From assembly GCA_947177405.1 (NCBI GenBank), contig CAMWUJ010000031.1, positions 1-34,516 of the forward strand: a DNA stretch of 34,516 nucleotides, in the 5' to 3' direction. Positions 23,692 to 32,950 of the stretch are shown piece after piece. Position numbers and translations under genes: made by a program. Source of the DNA: an uncultured Porphyromonadaceae bacterium. GTDB lineage: Bacteria > Bacteroidota > Bacteroidia > Bacteroidales > Muribaculaceae. The notes under the pieces were generated by a model. That model was not told the origin of the DNA. It did not search any database and saw only the letters and a list, made by a program, of their open reading frames with translations. Within the stretch, counting starts at the first letter, position 1, and each line of letters opens with the position of its first letter.

Positions 23692-26691
23692 ATGACACTA
23701 AAGAATATTGGCAATACTATCTTGAGATACTCCTCAATCCTGCTTCTGTTTACAATGACATCCGTCCCGGCCGTAATGCTCACCTCATGTCATGATGAGC
23801 CGGTGATCGATAATCCCGACAACCCGGAAAATCCGGATGTGAGAATGATCTCTTTCAGTTTGCCGGCAAATCATTTCTCTTTCGCCAAAGAAAGTACCCC
23901 GGTTATTGTATCACTCATCTCACCCGACGGACTCACCCAAACATTTGATGCCGTTGTGGAAAATATTGATGATACCCTACGCTTCAAAATGGCTTTACCA
24001 TCGGGAGATTCAATAGCAGACGGGAAATATATCATGACTCTGCGTCATGGCGACGGCAATTCCATCCCGGGGCGTCTATCCTGCCTTTTCGAACGTGAGG
24101 CTTTGAAGTCGGTCAACATCATCCTCCCCACCTATATGCTTCCCGGTTCGGGCACTGAGGAGGATCCATATATAATTGCCGGCGACAGCGATTTCGAAAT
24201 GTTTCTTATCAATCTTGCCGATGATTCCGAAAGTTTCGGCGCCGGGTTGAAGTTCAAGCAGACCGCGGATGTGGTTGCTCCCGATCAGAGCAGCCTGATT
24301 CCCGGCCGTGGCTATTGGGGATCTCCTTTCGCAGGAATATACGATGGTGGCGGACATGCCATTACAGGCATTTATTATCGTGGCAGCAACCGCGAGAATT
24401 CTGACTCGGGGTTCGGTATTTTTCAGAAACTTATCGGTTCGGCAACAGTAAAGAACCTCTCCGTGACTGGTGCTGATATCAGCGGGCTTTACAAGGAGTC
24501 GGGAATCATCGCCGGATCAGTGTCGGGGGATGTGATGCTTGAAAATATCTCAATCTCGGGTCATATCGAGGGTGGCAGATCGCAAGGATGTCTCGCAGGA
24601 ATCGTTACAGGTGGGAGCCTTAAGGTGGAGAATGTGGAATTGAAGGCACACGTGAGCGGCACAGATAATATCGGAGGTCTTGTAGGCAAGATCAATACCG
24701 GTGCGAAAGTATCTTTTAACAAAATCTCCACTCCCGATACTCATTTTTTAGTGGAAGGGAAAAGCCATGTCGGTGGCATAGTTGGAGAATCGGCAGCATC
24801 CGTATCCTTCCGGAATATCCGAATAGATCATAAGGTGTCCAATGAAGATTCCGACATAAGGATTGTCGAGGGGAGAGGAGACGGCACAGGAGGAATAATC
24901 GGGTCTGTGACCGGAAACATCGCTTCCATGGAGTTTTCTGACTGTTATGTGCTTTGTCCCGTTGGTGGCAAAGAAGCCAGCAGTGTCGGAGCCTTGGCTG
25001 GGAGTGTGGAATGTGCGGAAATGAATGTATCCAACTGCCGGAGCTATTCGGTGGTGGGCGGTAAATCTTATGTAGGAGGACTTTTCGGTAAAGTAACGAT
25101 TCCTCAGATGTGCAAAGGTCTCACAATTTCGGGTGAAGATTTCTCCACCCGTGTTTCCGTGGATGATGCCGATGCAAGCGTGACCGGAATAGACCATGTG
25201 GGTGGTTTCGCCGGATGGTGGGAAGGTCCGAATAAAATAAACACAAAAGTAAAGATCAATGTGCCTGTCACATCTTCCGGCAGCGGAGCAGGAGGAGCAT
25301 TCGGCGGTGTAATCAACAGCACTGTGGATGCTACCCAATTCCTCATCGGATCCGGCAATTCGGGCACCAACACTCTCCATATTACCGGTAACAAAGAGGT
25401 AGGAGGTATTGTGGGACGCCTGGAAAAATCCACCTTATCTTCCGACTCGAATTTCGATTTTCCTGTTTCGGCAGGTAACGCCTCGGTGCCAAAACCGGAA
25501 CAATTCACTTCCGCTTTCAACGGAGTTGTGACGGGCACCTCGGAGGTTGGCGGAATTGTGGGTTATGGACTTATGGCCAATGTCACGGGAGTCCACTCTA
25601 CGGCACATGTCACAGGATCGCAAGATGTGGGTGGTGTCATAGGAAAAATGGAGGATGCAACTTATGATATTTCCAATATAGAAGATTGCTCTTTTAACGG
25701 AATCCTTGAATGTTCGGCAGCCGACATGACAGGCGGAATTGTAGGTCAGTACAGATCGGTAGGTTCCGGTTTCGTTCATGATTGCGTGAATTATGCAGAT
25801 ATAATTGGTGGTGATTCCGAAGGGGGCACTGCCGGCATCATCGGCTATATCTACAAGACCAAACAGAATGATACCGGGAAAGTGCTTCAGGTGAAGTGGT
25901 GTGTCAATATGGCCAAGGTGTCGGGATCCATGCATGTTGGAGGTATAGTGGGGAGATCACAGGCAGAGGATTCCTATACCAAGCTTGACGGCCCCAACAC
26001 TACAGTTGCCATATCGATCTCCGACTGCATGAACAGGGGGTCGATCCATGCAGAGGGGGGATCCTCCTCTCGGTCGGCTGTGGGTGGTATTCTCGGTTTT
26101 TCAAATTTTCTGACCGGAGTGTTCCGCTGCGCCAATCACGGGGAAGTATATGGACAGAATGTATGTCATGGAATCGGAGGTATAGCCGGAAGCATGGGAG
26201 AGGATCCTAAAGGAGCCGGTCTGACCACTCTATACCGCAATGTGCTCGTGCAACAATGCTTCAACAAAGGCACCGTTAATGCAGGCAACCGTGATTCTTT
26301 CGTCGGTGGTATTCTTGGTTATCAGGAAGAAGGTCAGCAAAGCAACCTCGAGGATTGTGCGAATCATGGCACAATAGTGCCCGACCAGCATCACGACAGT
26401 GGTGGAATCTTAGGATGTGCCGATCATCTCACTTATATTTACCGGTGTGTCAACAGAGGCAAGGTGAATCATGGCAATGCCACCGTAGGCACTCATAAAA
26501 CGGCATCCACCTTCTATCATAACTATCTTTACTTCCTTGAGGGGACAGGAGGAAATTGGCCGGATGCTATCAAATTTAATGCAAATGAGTTTACTTTAAA
26601 GGTCAATTTTTCAGGATTGGATTTTACTAATGTGTGGAAAATGACTTCGGAAGGGCCAATGCTCAGTCAGAACCGCTGGAATTATCTCTGA
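23692..26691 (+). CDS. GLUG-repeat lipoprotein
   Basis: This 999-residue paralogue of the preceding protein starts 12 bp after it. A signal peptide runs into the lipobox MLTSC (about residue 30). The N-terminal domain (about 50-145) corresponds to that of the neighbour, including ISPDG against LAPDG and the shared linker GSGTEEDPYII (about 152-162). About 17 GLUG motifs follow, such as IGGLVGKI, VGGIVGES, VGGLFGKV, VGGVIGKM, VGGILGFS and IGGIAGSM (about 330-930), with Cys/Asn-rich units (DCVNYAD, QCFNKGTVNAG, DCANHGTI) in the later repeats. There is no helical insertion. It is probably an outer-membrane-anchored beta-solenoid with a ligand or adhesion role; the function is unproven. Confidence 0.88.
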   Translation: MTLKNIGNTILRYSSILLLFTMTSVPAVMLTSCHDEPVIDNPDNPENPDVRMISFSLPANHFSFAKESTPVIVSLISPDGLTQTFDAVVENIDDTLRFKMALPSGDSIADGKYIMTLRHGDGNSIPGRLSCLFEREALKSVNIILPTYMLPGSGTEEDPYIIAGDSDFEMFLINLADDSESFGAGLKFKQTADVVAPDQSSLIPGRGYWGSPFAGIYDGGGHAITGIYYRGSNRENSDSGFGIFQKLIGSATVKNLSVTGADISGLYKESGIIAGSVSGDVMLENISISGHIEGGRSQGCLAGIVTGGSLKVENVELKAHVSGTDNIGGLVGKINTGAKVSFNKISTPDTHFLVEGKSHVGGIVGESAASVSFRNIRIDHKVSNEDSDIRIVEGRGDGTGGIIGSVTGNIASMEFSDCYVLCPVGGKEASSVGALAGSVECAEMNVSNCRSYSVVGGKSYVGGLFGKVTIPQMCKGLTISGEDFSTRVSVDDADASVTGIDHVGGFAGWWEGPNKINTKVKINVPVTSSGSGAGGAFGGVINSTVDATQFLIGSGNSGTNTLHITGNKEVGGIVGRLEKSTLSSDSNFDFPVSAGNASVPKPEQFTSAFNGVVTGTSEVGGIVGYGLMANVTGVHSTAHVTGSQDVGGVIGKMEDATYDISNIEDCSFNGILECSAADMTGGIVGQYRSVGSGFVHDCVNYADIIGGDSEGGTAGIIGYIYKTKQNDTGKVLQVKWCVNMAKVSGSMHVGGIVGRSQAEDSYTKLDGPNTTVAISISDCMNRGSIHAEGGSSSRSAVGGILGFSNFLTGVFRCANHGEVYGQNVCHGIGGIAGSMGEDPKGAGLTTLYRNVLVQQCFNKGTVNAGNRDSFVGGILGYQEEGQQSNLEDCANHGTIVPDQHHDSGGILGCADHLTYIYRCVNRGKVNHGNATVGTHKTASTFYHNYLYFLEGTGGNWPDAIKFNANEFTLKVNFSGLDFTNVWKMTSEGPMLSQNRWNYL

Positions 26692-26705
26692 GTTGACAAG
26701 GATTT

Positions 26706-26736
26706 TTTGCCATTAAAATGATTTTGATTATTTTTG
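26706..26736 (+). promoter_or_regulatory. Promoter of the PD40-type protein gene
   Basis: TTTG (26706-26709), 19 bp, and TATTTTTG (26729-26736) fit the consensus. Transcription should start near 26743, so the gene at 26758 has a very short leader and can be expressed separately from the GLUG genes. Confidence 0.7.
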
Positions 26737-26757
26737 TATTTACAAAAATAATATATC

Positions 26758-28005
26758 GTGAAAATATTTAAGACATCCAATTATAAGCCCTGTATTCTCG
26801 CAGGTTCAGCTGTGCTGTTGTTTCTTAACGCCATTCCGGCTTTGGGCCAGACTTTTGATGATCACATCAATGCCGCCCGATCATCATACGAAGCATACGA
26901 TTTTGCGGAAGCTACGCGCCTGCTCGGATTGGCACGGAATAAGATGACAGCCTCCAGTGAGATTGAAAAGGATATGGCCAATTCTCTTCAAAAACAGATT
27001 GACCTGGCCAAGAGATATATCACCAGAGTGGAACATCTCCAGATTCTGGATTCAATCTCAGTGGGAAAAGAGGATTTCTTTAAATATTATAAACTTCCCG
27101 CAAGCGCCGGATATCTCGACGGAACTGATGCTCTCCCCTATGAAGTACAGGATGTGGAATATGTATTCACAAACGAGAATGACGATTTCAAGATGTGGGC
27201 GCAACCCGACAGCACCGGGTTCTATAATATCGCGGAGTCATTGCTTCTCACCGATGGCACATGGAGTTCCCCGGCCATGGCTCCCCTAAATCTTGGAGGA
27301 GGGAAAAACGCAGAGTTTCCCTTTATGATGTCGGATGGAGTGACTCTCTATTATGCCTCGGATGGAGATGCCTCCATCGGAGGTTATGACATTTTCGTGG
27401 CTACCCGCGATGCTCAGACCGGCGAATATCTTCAGCCTCAGAATTTAGGAATGCCCTATAATTCTCCTTTTGACGATTATCTCCTTGCTATTGATGAGGA
27501 GAATGGCGTGGGCTGGTGGGTCACGGATCGCAATCAGGAGGAGGATTATCTTACGCTATATCTATTCAAATTGAATGATACCCGTCGTAACTATGACTCT
27601 GAAGAGGAAGAAACGGATATCCGTGACCTTGCTCTAATCAAGGATTTCAAAGCTACCCAAGACCCGGATACCGACTACTCTGAGATCCTGGAAGCAATCC
27701 GCACTATCCCGGTGGAAAAAAGGAAACATGCGGATTTTCATTTTCCAAGAAAAGGGGGTAACGAATACACCACTTTGGATGATTTCCAAACTACTGAAGG
27801 AAGAAGAGCGATGAAACGCTACTTGCAATCTAAAGAAGTGCTTGACCTTCGGCTTAATGAACTGTCGGAACTACGCCGCCAATATGCCGGCAATCCTTCT
27901 TCTGAGTTAAAGCAGCGTATAAGGGAGCTTGAACAGAGCACTGAGAAAGGCCGGGAGGATGTAAAGAAAATGAGAAACGAAGTCTATCATGCCGAAGGGA
28001 ATTAA
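26758..28005 (+). CDS. Exported TPR/PD40 beta-propeller-like protein with C-terminal coiled coil
   Basis: The start is GTG, chosen because it opens directly onto a signal peptide (CILAGSAVLLFLNAIPALGQ, cleavage after GQ/about 31). The mature 385 residues begin with a TPR-like pair (INAARSSYEAYDFAEATRLLGLARNKM). PD40-like strands follow (about 185-265: FPFMMSDGVTLYYASDGDASIGGYDIFVATRD, and PFDDYLLAIDEENGVGWWVTDR). The end is a charged coiled coil (about 360-412). Related Bacteroidota proteins join TPR-PD40 to an OmpA peptidoglycan-binding domain; that domain is missing here. The role is unknown; cell-envelope localisation is likely. Confidence 0.75.
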   Translation: MKIFKTSNYKPCILAGSAVLLFLNAIPALGQTFDDHINAARSSYEAYDFAEATRLLGLARNKMTASSEIEKDMANSLQKQIDLAKRYITRVEHLQILDSISVGKEDFFKYYKLPASAGYLDGTDALPYEVQDVEYVFTNENDDFKMWAQPDSTGFYNIAESLLLTDGTWSSPAMAPLNLGGGKNAEFPFMMSDGVTLYYASDGDASIGGYDIFVATRDAQTGEYLQPQNLGMPYNSPFDDYLLAIDEENGVGWWVTDRNQEEDYLTLYLFKLNDTRRNYDSEEEETDIRDLALIKDFKATQDPDTDYSEILEAIRTIPVEKRKHADFHFPRKGGNEYTTLDDFQTTEGRRAMKRYLQSKEVLDLRLNELSELRRQYAGNPSSELKQRIRELEQSTEKGREDVKKMRNEVYHAEGN

Positions 28006-28016
28006 GCTGCTGTGTT

Positions 28017-28853
28017 ATGATTCTACCCACCACCGAAAGATACAATTATCATTCACATACAGAATTTTGCGACGGTCGGGCGCCGATGTCCGGGATGGCG
28101 GCAGCCGCCTGTTCGGAGGGAATGGAGATATGGGGATTCTCACCCCACTCCCCTATTCCTGTAGAATCGGGCTGCAATATGCAATTCGAGGCTGTGCCGA
28201 TCTATCTGGAGGAAGCATCAAGAATAAAAGGTGAATATGAGGGAAGAATGAAGATCCTGACCTCCATGGAAATTGACTATCTCTCTACGGAATGGGGACC
28301 TCATGTAGATTATTTCCAGAAACTACCTCTTGATTATCGAATAGGATCGGTGCATTTCGTGATGAATCAAGATGGTATTCCCATTGATTGCGACGGAAGA
28401 TTTGAAAGATTCAATCAGAGATTGAAAGATTCTTTTCGAGGTGACCTGCGCTATATCGTCGAGAAATTTTATGAGCAGGAACTGATAATGATCGAGCGTG
28501 GGGGCTTCGACGTCTTAGGTCATTTCGATAAGATCTCGGCCAATGCCTCAATGGTGGACCCGGAGATAGAGAACACCGGATGGTATCAGGCGCTGGTGGA
28601 TGATGTGATTCGGCATGCGCGCGATGCAGGTATCATATTTGAGATCAATACCAAAGCTTTTAATGATAAAGGGAGATTCTTTCCTAACCGGTCGCTTTGG
28701 AAGGAACTACCCGACAAAAGCAAAGGCGAGACTCTCGAAGGAATCATTCATAAAAAGATACTCATCAACTCCGATGCCCATTATCCTGAAAAAGTAAATT
28801 GCGGCAGGGATGAGGCTATTAAATTATTCCATGAAGAGATAATTAATCAGTGA
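28017..28853 (+). CDS. PHP-domain histidinol-phosphatase (HisJ/HisK type)
   Basis: This predicted metal-dependent phosphoesterase has 278 residues. The PHP motifs are all present: YHSHTEFCDGR (about 11-21), FSPHSPIP (about 41-48), MEIDYLS, GSVHFVMN, VLGHFDKI and INSDAHYPEKV (about 248-258). These match HisJ/HisK-type histidinol-phosphate phosphatases of the histidine pathway, though no other his gene is nearby and some such proteins act on other phosphates. The start is 11 bp after the PD40 gene; the two may share a transcript. It converges with the GNAT gene. Confidence 0.88.
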   Translation: MILPTTERYNYHSHTEFCDGRAPMSGMAAAACSEGMEIWGFSPHSPIPVESGCNMQFEAVPIYLEEASRIKGEYEGRMKILTSMEIDYLSTEWGPHVDYFQKLPLDYRIGSVHFVMNQDGIPIDCDGRFERFNQRLKDSFRGDLRYIVEKFYEQELIMIERGGFDVLGHFDKISANASMVDPEIENTGWYQALVDDVIRHARDAGIIFEINTKAFNDKGRFFPNRSLWKELPDKSKGETLEGIIHKKILINSDAHYPEKVNCGRDEAIKLFHEEIINQ

Positions 28854-28891
28854 GAATTTAGATAATGATAATAGAAGAGAGATATATCTTA

Positions 28892-29479
28892 TCATCTTTC
28901 CAGACGCATATTAGTCATCATCTCCCCTGCGAACGGGCGACGACCTACGGGATTGAAACCTAAGGATTCGTAGAGCTTACGGGCATCGGGATTATCATCC
29001 GCCACAAGGAGTCCTAACGGCAATCCTGATTTTTCGGCTTTCTTCCAAGCATCCTCTATCAATAACTTCCCGATTCCTTTCCCCCTATATTGCGGGAGAG
29101 TAGCCAGAGTGTCAAGATAAAACTCTTCACCATTTGTTTCTCCCGGAAGATTATCCACCTCTTCCGAAGTCATTCCCCAGCCAAACACTTTGTTGGCTTC
29201 ATCAAAGAAGGAACGTCTAAGCTGTTTAAGCCTGTTTCCGTCATAACTTACGCACACTCCAATCTTCTCACCCTCGGATGAAACGGCTATTCTTGTATTA
29301 AGATAGGAATATTGGGAGTCTGTTCGGACAGCGAGACGCGAAAACACATCTTCCACATCTTCCCGTGATTTATTTCCGGCCATTCCGGCCACAATTTCAT
29401 CTCCTACTGCCTCCATTATGGCCCATGCGATAAGCCGGGCATCTTCAGGAGTGGCATCTGTTATATTTATTTCTTCCAT
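28892..29479 (-). CDS. GNAT family N-acetyltransferase
   Basis: The 195 residues show the GNAT core. The acetyl-CoA-binding motif A reads LPQYRGKGIGKLLIEDA (about 137-153), preceded by FYLDTLAT. DDNPDARKLYESLGF (about 166-180) forms motif B. The N-terminal half (DATPEDARLIAWAIMEAVG) is typical of small-molecule or Ala/amine acetyltransferases. The substrate is unknown. It is alone on the - strand and converges with the PHP gene. Confidence 0.9.
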   Translation of the reverse strand: MEEINITDATPEDARLIAWAIMEAVGDEIVAGMAGNKSREDVEDVFSRLAVRTDSQYSYLNTRIAVSSEGEKIGVCVSYDGNRLKQLRRSFFDEANKVFGWGMTSEEVDNLPGETNGEEFYLDTLATLPQYRGKGIGKLLIEDAWKKAEKSGLPLGLLVADDNPDARKLYESLGFNPVGRRPFAGEMMTNMRLER

Positions 29480-29654
29480 TATTCTTTTGCATTAATGCCT
29501 GCTTTATAAATATAAACAAGTATCTGTACAATATTCCAATTTAAGCAGAGAGATATAATGTTTTTTTAATCACGTAAGAACATCTTTTTATTGCAGCTAT
29601 AATAATTTCACTTTTTTTGAGTAAATTTGTAATAGAAGTTTAAGATTTATAATA

Positions 29655-30335
29655 ATGATTAGTAAAAGAAAACAATACGGGATATGGCTCTCTCTTGCCA
29701 TATTTTCAGTCATACCTTTCATCTCCTCATCTCCCAAAGTCAGGGCCGACGAATACTGGGATCAGAAAGTTTCGCTTTTCGATACTCTCCCTATCTATCC
29801 CAAAGACATTGTATTTGTAGGGAATTCAATAACCGATGGCGGCCATTTCAACGAACTTTTCGAGATGGACAATGTGAAAAACCGCGGTATCCGTTCGGAT
29901 GGAATCACAGGCGTGCAGAAGAGAATCACCCAAGTCACCAAAGGACATCCACGGAAGATTTTCCTTCTAATTGGAATAAATGATATAGCCGGGAATCATT
30001 CGGTGGCTACTTTATCCAAAAGATATGAGGAACTTGTGGATTCGATAAGAAGCCAGTCTCCGGAATCCCAACTATACCTGCAGTCGGTGATGCCGGTCAA
30101 CAACAGCTTCAAACGCTACAAGACCCTTTATGGCAAAGAGGCTACAATAAAGAGCTTCAACAAGGAGATAGAGAAGATTGCCACACGCAAAGGGGCCGTA
30201 TATATCGATTTATGGCCCTTCCTCTCTGACTCCAACGGACGGCTGAAAAGGGAATATACCAACGATGGCCTTCATCTCAAGGGTGCCGGATACAAGGCAT
30301 GGGTGAAAGGAATTGAAAAATATGTAAAAGAATGA
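29655..30335 (+). CDS. Exported SGNH/GDSL hydrolase
   Basis: This probable serine esterase has 226 residues with a signal peptide (WLSLAIFSVIPFISSSPKVRA, cleavage near residue 31). The SGNH blocks are present: FVGNSITDGGHF (about 55-66, nucleophile Ser), a Gly in the RGIRSDGI region, LLIGINDIAGNHS (about 104-116, Asn) and the catalytic pair DGLHLKGAGY (about 204-213, Asp/His). Related proteins are rhamnogalacturonan- or sialate-acetylesterase-like and may deacetylate glycans in the periplasm; the substrate is not shown. A TAAATTTG box lies at 29622-29629 without a well-placed -33. Its stop overlaps the start of the helicase gene (ATGA). Confidence 0.9.
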   Translation: MISKRKQYGIWLSLAIFSVIPFISSSPKVRADEYWDQKVSLFDTLPIYPKDIVFVGNSITDGGHFNELFEMDNVKNRGIRSDGITGVQKRITQVTKGHPRKIFLLIGINDIAGNHSVATLSKRYEELVDSIRSQSPESQLYLQSVMPVNNSFKRYKTLYGKEATIKSFNKEIEKIATRKGAVYIDLWPFLSDSNGRLKREYTNDGLHLKGAGYKAWVKGIEKYVKE

Positions 30336-32236
30336 CCAATCCCCTTAAGACCCTAAATGAGATCCGCCGCCTCCTTTTGATGGAATATAATGAGGAGAAA
30401 CGTTCCTTCCTCACTGCCACGCAAAGGATAGGACTCGCCAGACTTGCTGACCGGGGTGACGCCTGGATGGACATAAAGATAGGAAAAGTATATTATAACT
30501 CCTTGAATCAGCGATGCGTTGAGGTATTCCGAGATGAAAACATTGAGGATGATCATCATTTTGAATATGGCCGTCGAATCGCTTTTTTAAAATTTTCCGA
30601 TACTCCGGGCAAAGATACCCGTATCCTCTTCACGGGCACAGTGAGTTTTGCCGAGCAGAACCGTATGGTGGCTGTGATTTCAGAATCCTCACAAATCACG
30701 ACCCTTCAGGAAGGAGGTCGGGCAGCTGTGATGCTGTCGTTTGATGAGACCACTTACAAGGCGATGTTTGATGCAATCGATCGCATCATCAATGCCAAAG
30801 GGCGTCTCGGAGAACTCCGGGATATCATTTATTCCAAGAAAGCTGCCGGAGAGTTTCATATTCCTGCCATGCGCTTCCCTTATCTGAATGAATCGCAGCA
30901 AGAGGCGGTTAATAAGGTGATACGCGCCAAAGATGTAGCTATAGTGCACGGACCTCCCGGCACAGGAAAGACCACCACTTTAGTGGAGGCTATCAATGAG
31001 ACTCTGAAACGCGAGAGTCAGGTATTGGTGTGCGCCCAAAGCAACATGGCTGTGGATTGGATATCGGAGAAACTGGTGGATCGAGGAATTCATGTGCTGA
31101 GAATAGGGAATCCCGCAAGAGTCAACGACAAGATGCTTTCGTTCACCTACGAACGTAGATTTGAATCGCATCCCGATTATCCCGACTTATGGAGAATAAG
31201 GAAGGATATACGCGAGATCAGAAGCGGGAAAAGAAGAAACTCAGATCAGATTCATCAGAAATTGGATCGCCTTCGCAGTCGTGCCACAGAGCTGGAGATC
31301 CGTATAAATAATGACCTTTTCAATTCGGCTCATGTCATTGCGTGCACACTCACCGGCAGCGACGGGAAAATCCTCTCGGGAATGAAATTTCCGACTGTTT
31401 TCGTAGATGAGGCGGCGCAGGCTCTTGAAGCGGCTACACTTATCCCTCTCCGACGGGCAGGACGTATCATTTTGGCGGGCGATCATTGTCAGCTCCCTCC
31501 TACCGTGAAATGTTACGAGGCAATGCTTCAGGGCCTCGGTAAATCTTTGCTCGAACGGTTGGTGGAGAATCATCCGGAAGCAGTATCTCTTCTTAAGACT
31601 CAATACAGGATGAATGAGACGATCATGAAGTTTTCTTCCGACCGATTTTATAATGGAGAGATGAAAGCGTCGGAGGATGTGAAGAGCCGTGGAATACTCG
31701 ATTTTGACACCTCCATAGAATGGATTGATACTGCCGAGTTAATCAGTGAACTATCTGAAGAAAAGAATGAAGGAGAGGATATCCGGGCATATAGGGATGC
31801 GGTTTCAGGAAATTCTTTTGGCCGGATCAACAGGGAGGAGGCACAACTCACCATGATCACCCTTCAGAATTATATCACCAAGATAGGGAAGCAACGCTTT
31901 CTTGACGAGCGGCTGGATGTCGGACTGATCTCCCCATACAAGGCACAAGTGAATTATCTTCGCCATCTTCTCAAACGGCTCTCATTTTTCAAACCGTATC
32001 GCAGTTTGATTTCCGTAAACACGGTTGACGGTTTTCAAGGTCAGGAACGCGACATAATTGTTATATCGTTAGTGCGCAGCAATGAGCAAGGGCAGATAGG
32101 CTTTTTACAGGATCTCCGGCGCATGAATGTGGCCATGACTCGTGCCAGGATGAAACTCATCATCATCGGTGATTCTTCCACCCTTTGCCGCCATCCTTTT
32201 TATTCCAAACTCAAAGAATATATCGAAAGCCTTTAG
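30332..32236 (+). CDS. Superfamily 1 helicase, IGHMBP2/UPF1-like
   Basis: This is a predicted cytoplasmic nucleic-acid helicase of 634 residues. An N-terminal beta-rich domain (about 40-170) precedes the helicase core. Motif I GPPGTGKTTTLVEA is at about 208-221, followed by CAQSNMAVDWI (Ia). Motif II VFVDEAAQALEAA is at about 357-369 and motif III LAGDHCQLPPTV at about 383-394. TQYRMNETIMKF is motif IV-like. NTVDGFQGQERDIIVISLVRSN (motif V) and RRMNVAMTRARMKLIIIGD (motif VI) follow. It shares a 4-bp overlap with the SGNH hydrolase gene, an odd pairing of a cytoplasmic helicase with an exported esterase. The biological role of this bacterial subfamily is unclear. Confidence 0.93.
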   Translation: MTNPLKTLNEIRRLLLMEYNEEKRSFLTATQRIGLARLADRGDAWMDIKIGKVYYNSLNQRCVEVFRDENIEDDHHFEYGRRIAFLKFSDTPGKDTRILFTGTVSFAEQNRMVAVISESSQITTLQEGGRAAVMLSFDETTYKAMFDAIDRIINAKGRLGELRDIIYSKKAAGEFHIPAMRFPYLNESQQEAVNKVIRAKDVAIVHGPPGTGKTTTLVEAINETLKRESQVLVCAQSNMAVDWISEKLVDRGIHVLRIGNPARVNDKMLSFTYERRFESHPDYPDLWRIRKDIREIRSGKRRNSDQIHQKLDRLRSRATELEIRINNDLFNSAHVIACTLTGSDGKILSGMKFPTVFVDEAAQALEAATLIPLRRAGRIILAGDHCQLPPTVKCYEAMLQGLGKSLLERLVENHPEAVSLLKTQYRMNETIMKFSSDRFYNGEMKASEDVKSRGILDFDTSIEWIDTAELISELSEEKNEGEDIRAYRDAVSGNSFGRINREEAQLTMITLQNYITKIGKQRFLDERLDVGLISPYKAQVNYLRHLLKRLSFFKPYRSLISVNTVDGFQGQERDIIVISLVRSNEQGQIGFLQDLRRMNVAMTRARMKLIIIGDSSTLCRHPFYSKLKEYIESL

Positions 32237-32377
32237 CAGATTTTATCGAACGAGATCACATAAAGAAGCAGATTTGAATATTTAAGTTAATGGATATTTA
32301 TAATGAATAATTAATTATAATAATTGCATCCAAGTATCAATTTACGCGTTTTATCTGGTGAATAGAATAAAACAAAT

Positions 32378-32869
32378 ATGATAAAAAAATTATTTTTGAT
32401 TATTGTGGTTTGCATAATGGCAGCCGGGAATGCAAACGCCTTCATTGACAAATATACCATCCAGCGCGAAGAACTACCTGAAAAGGCGCAACAGATGCTG
32501 GTGGAACACTTTCCGAAAGCAAAGATAAGCATGATCAAGGTGGATCGGCATCTGCTTAAAAAGACAGATTATGATGTCAAACTTACAAATGGAACTTTGA
32601 TTGAATTCAGTAATTCAGGGCAATGGACATCAATTGACTGTGGGAAAAAGAATGTGCCGGAGAACTTGCTCCATAAAACCATTCATAACTATATAAGAAA
32701 GAACTATGATGGCACCACTATAGTGAAATGTAAGAAAAGAAACACCGGCTTTGACGTTGGTTTATCCAATGGGAAGGTATTAAGATTTAATCTTTTATAT
32801 CAATTCAAAGGAGAAATTAATGATTCAGAATTTAAATCTACAGAAGAAGAGACTATCATTGACGAATAG
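32378..32869 (+). CDS. PepSY-like (DUF2874) secreted protein
   Basis: The 163 residues have a signal peptide (FLIIVVCIMAAGNANA, cleavage near residue 21). Two PepSY-like units follow: PEKAQQMLVEHFPKAKI..YDVKLTNGTLIEFSNSGQWTSIDC (about 34-93) and LLHKTIHNYIRKNYDG..FDVGLSNGKVLRFNLLYQF (about 100-147), each a helix followed by three strands. This is the PepSY-like/DUF2874 layout of Bacteroidota periplasmic proteins. The function is unknown; inhibitor or binding roles have been proposed for the wider fold. The AT-rich 140 bp upstream shows no consensus promoter. It converges with the Abi-like gene. Confidence 0.83.
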   Translation: MIKKLFLIIVVCIMAAGNANAFIDKYTIQREELPEKAQQMLVEHFPKAKISMIKVDRHLLKKTDYDVKLTNGTLIEFSNSGQWTSIDCGKKNVPENLLHKTIHNYIRKNYDGTTIVKCKKRNTGFDVGLSNGKVLRFNLLYQFKGEINDSEFKSTEEETIIDE

Positions 32870-32929
32870 TGAGTAAATGTTCAATATGTCCGTAATTTTC
32901 CGGATTATTCTGATTAATGTCCGATGTGG

Positions 32930-32950
32930 GGATTATCCTAATCCGTTTTT
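32930..32950 (+). terminator. Possible terminator of the PepSY-like gene
   Basis: GGATTA (32930-32935) and TAATCC (32939-32944) form a short hairpin with a 3-base loop, followed by GTTTTT. It lies about 60 bp after the PepSY stop and overlaps the 3' end of the convergent Abi-like gene. The stem is weak. Confidence 0.4.

Noticed and set aside
20764..26691. GLUG-coding repeats considered as a CRISPR or tandem DNA repeat array
   Set aside because: The repeats are similar only at the protein level (VGGIVG-type), with irregular spacing and divergent codons; they lie in two intact frames.
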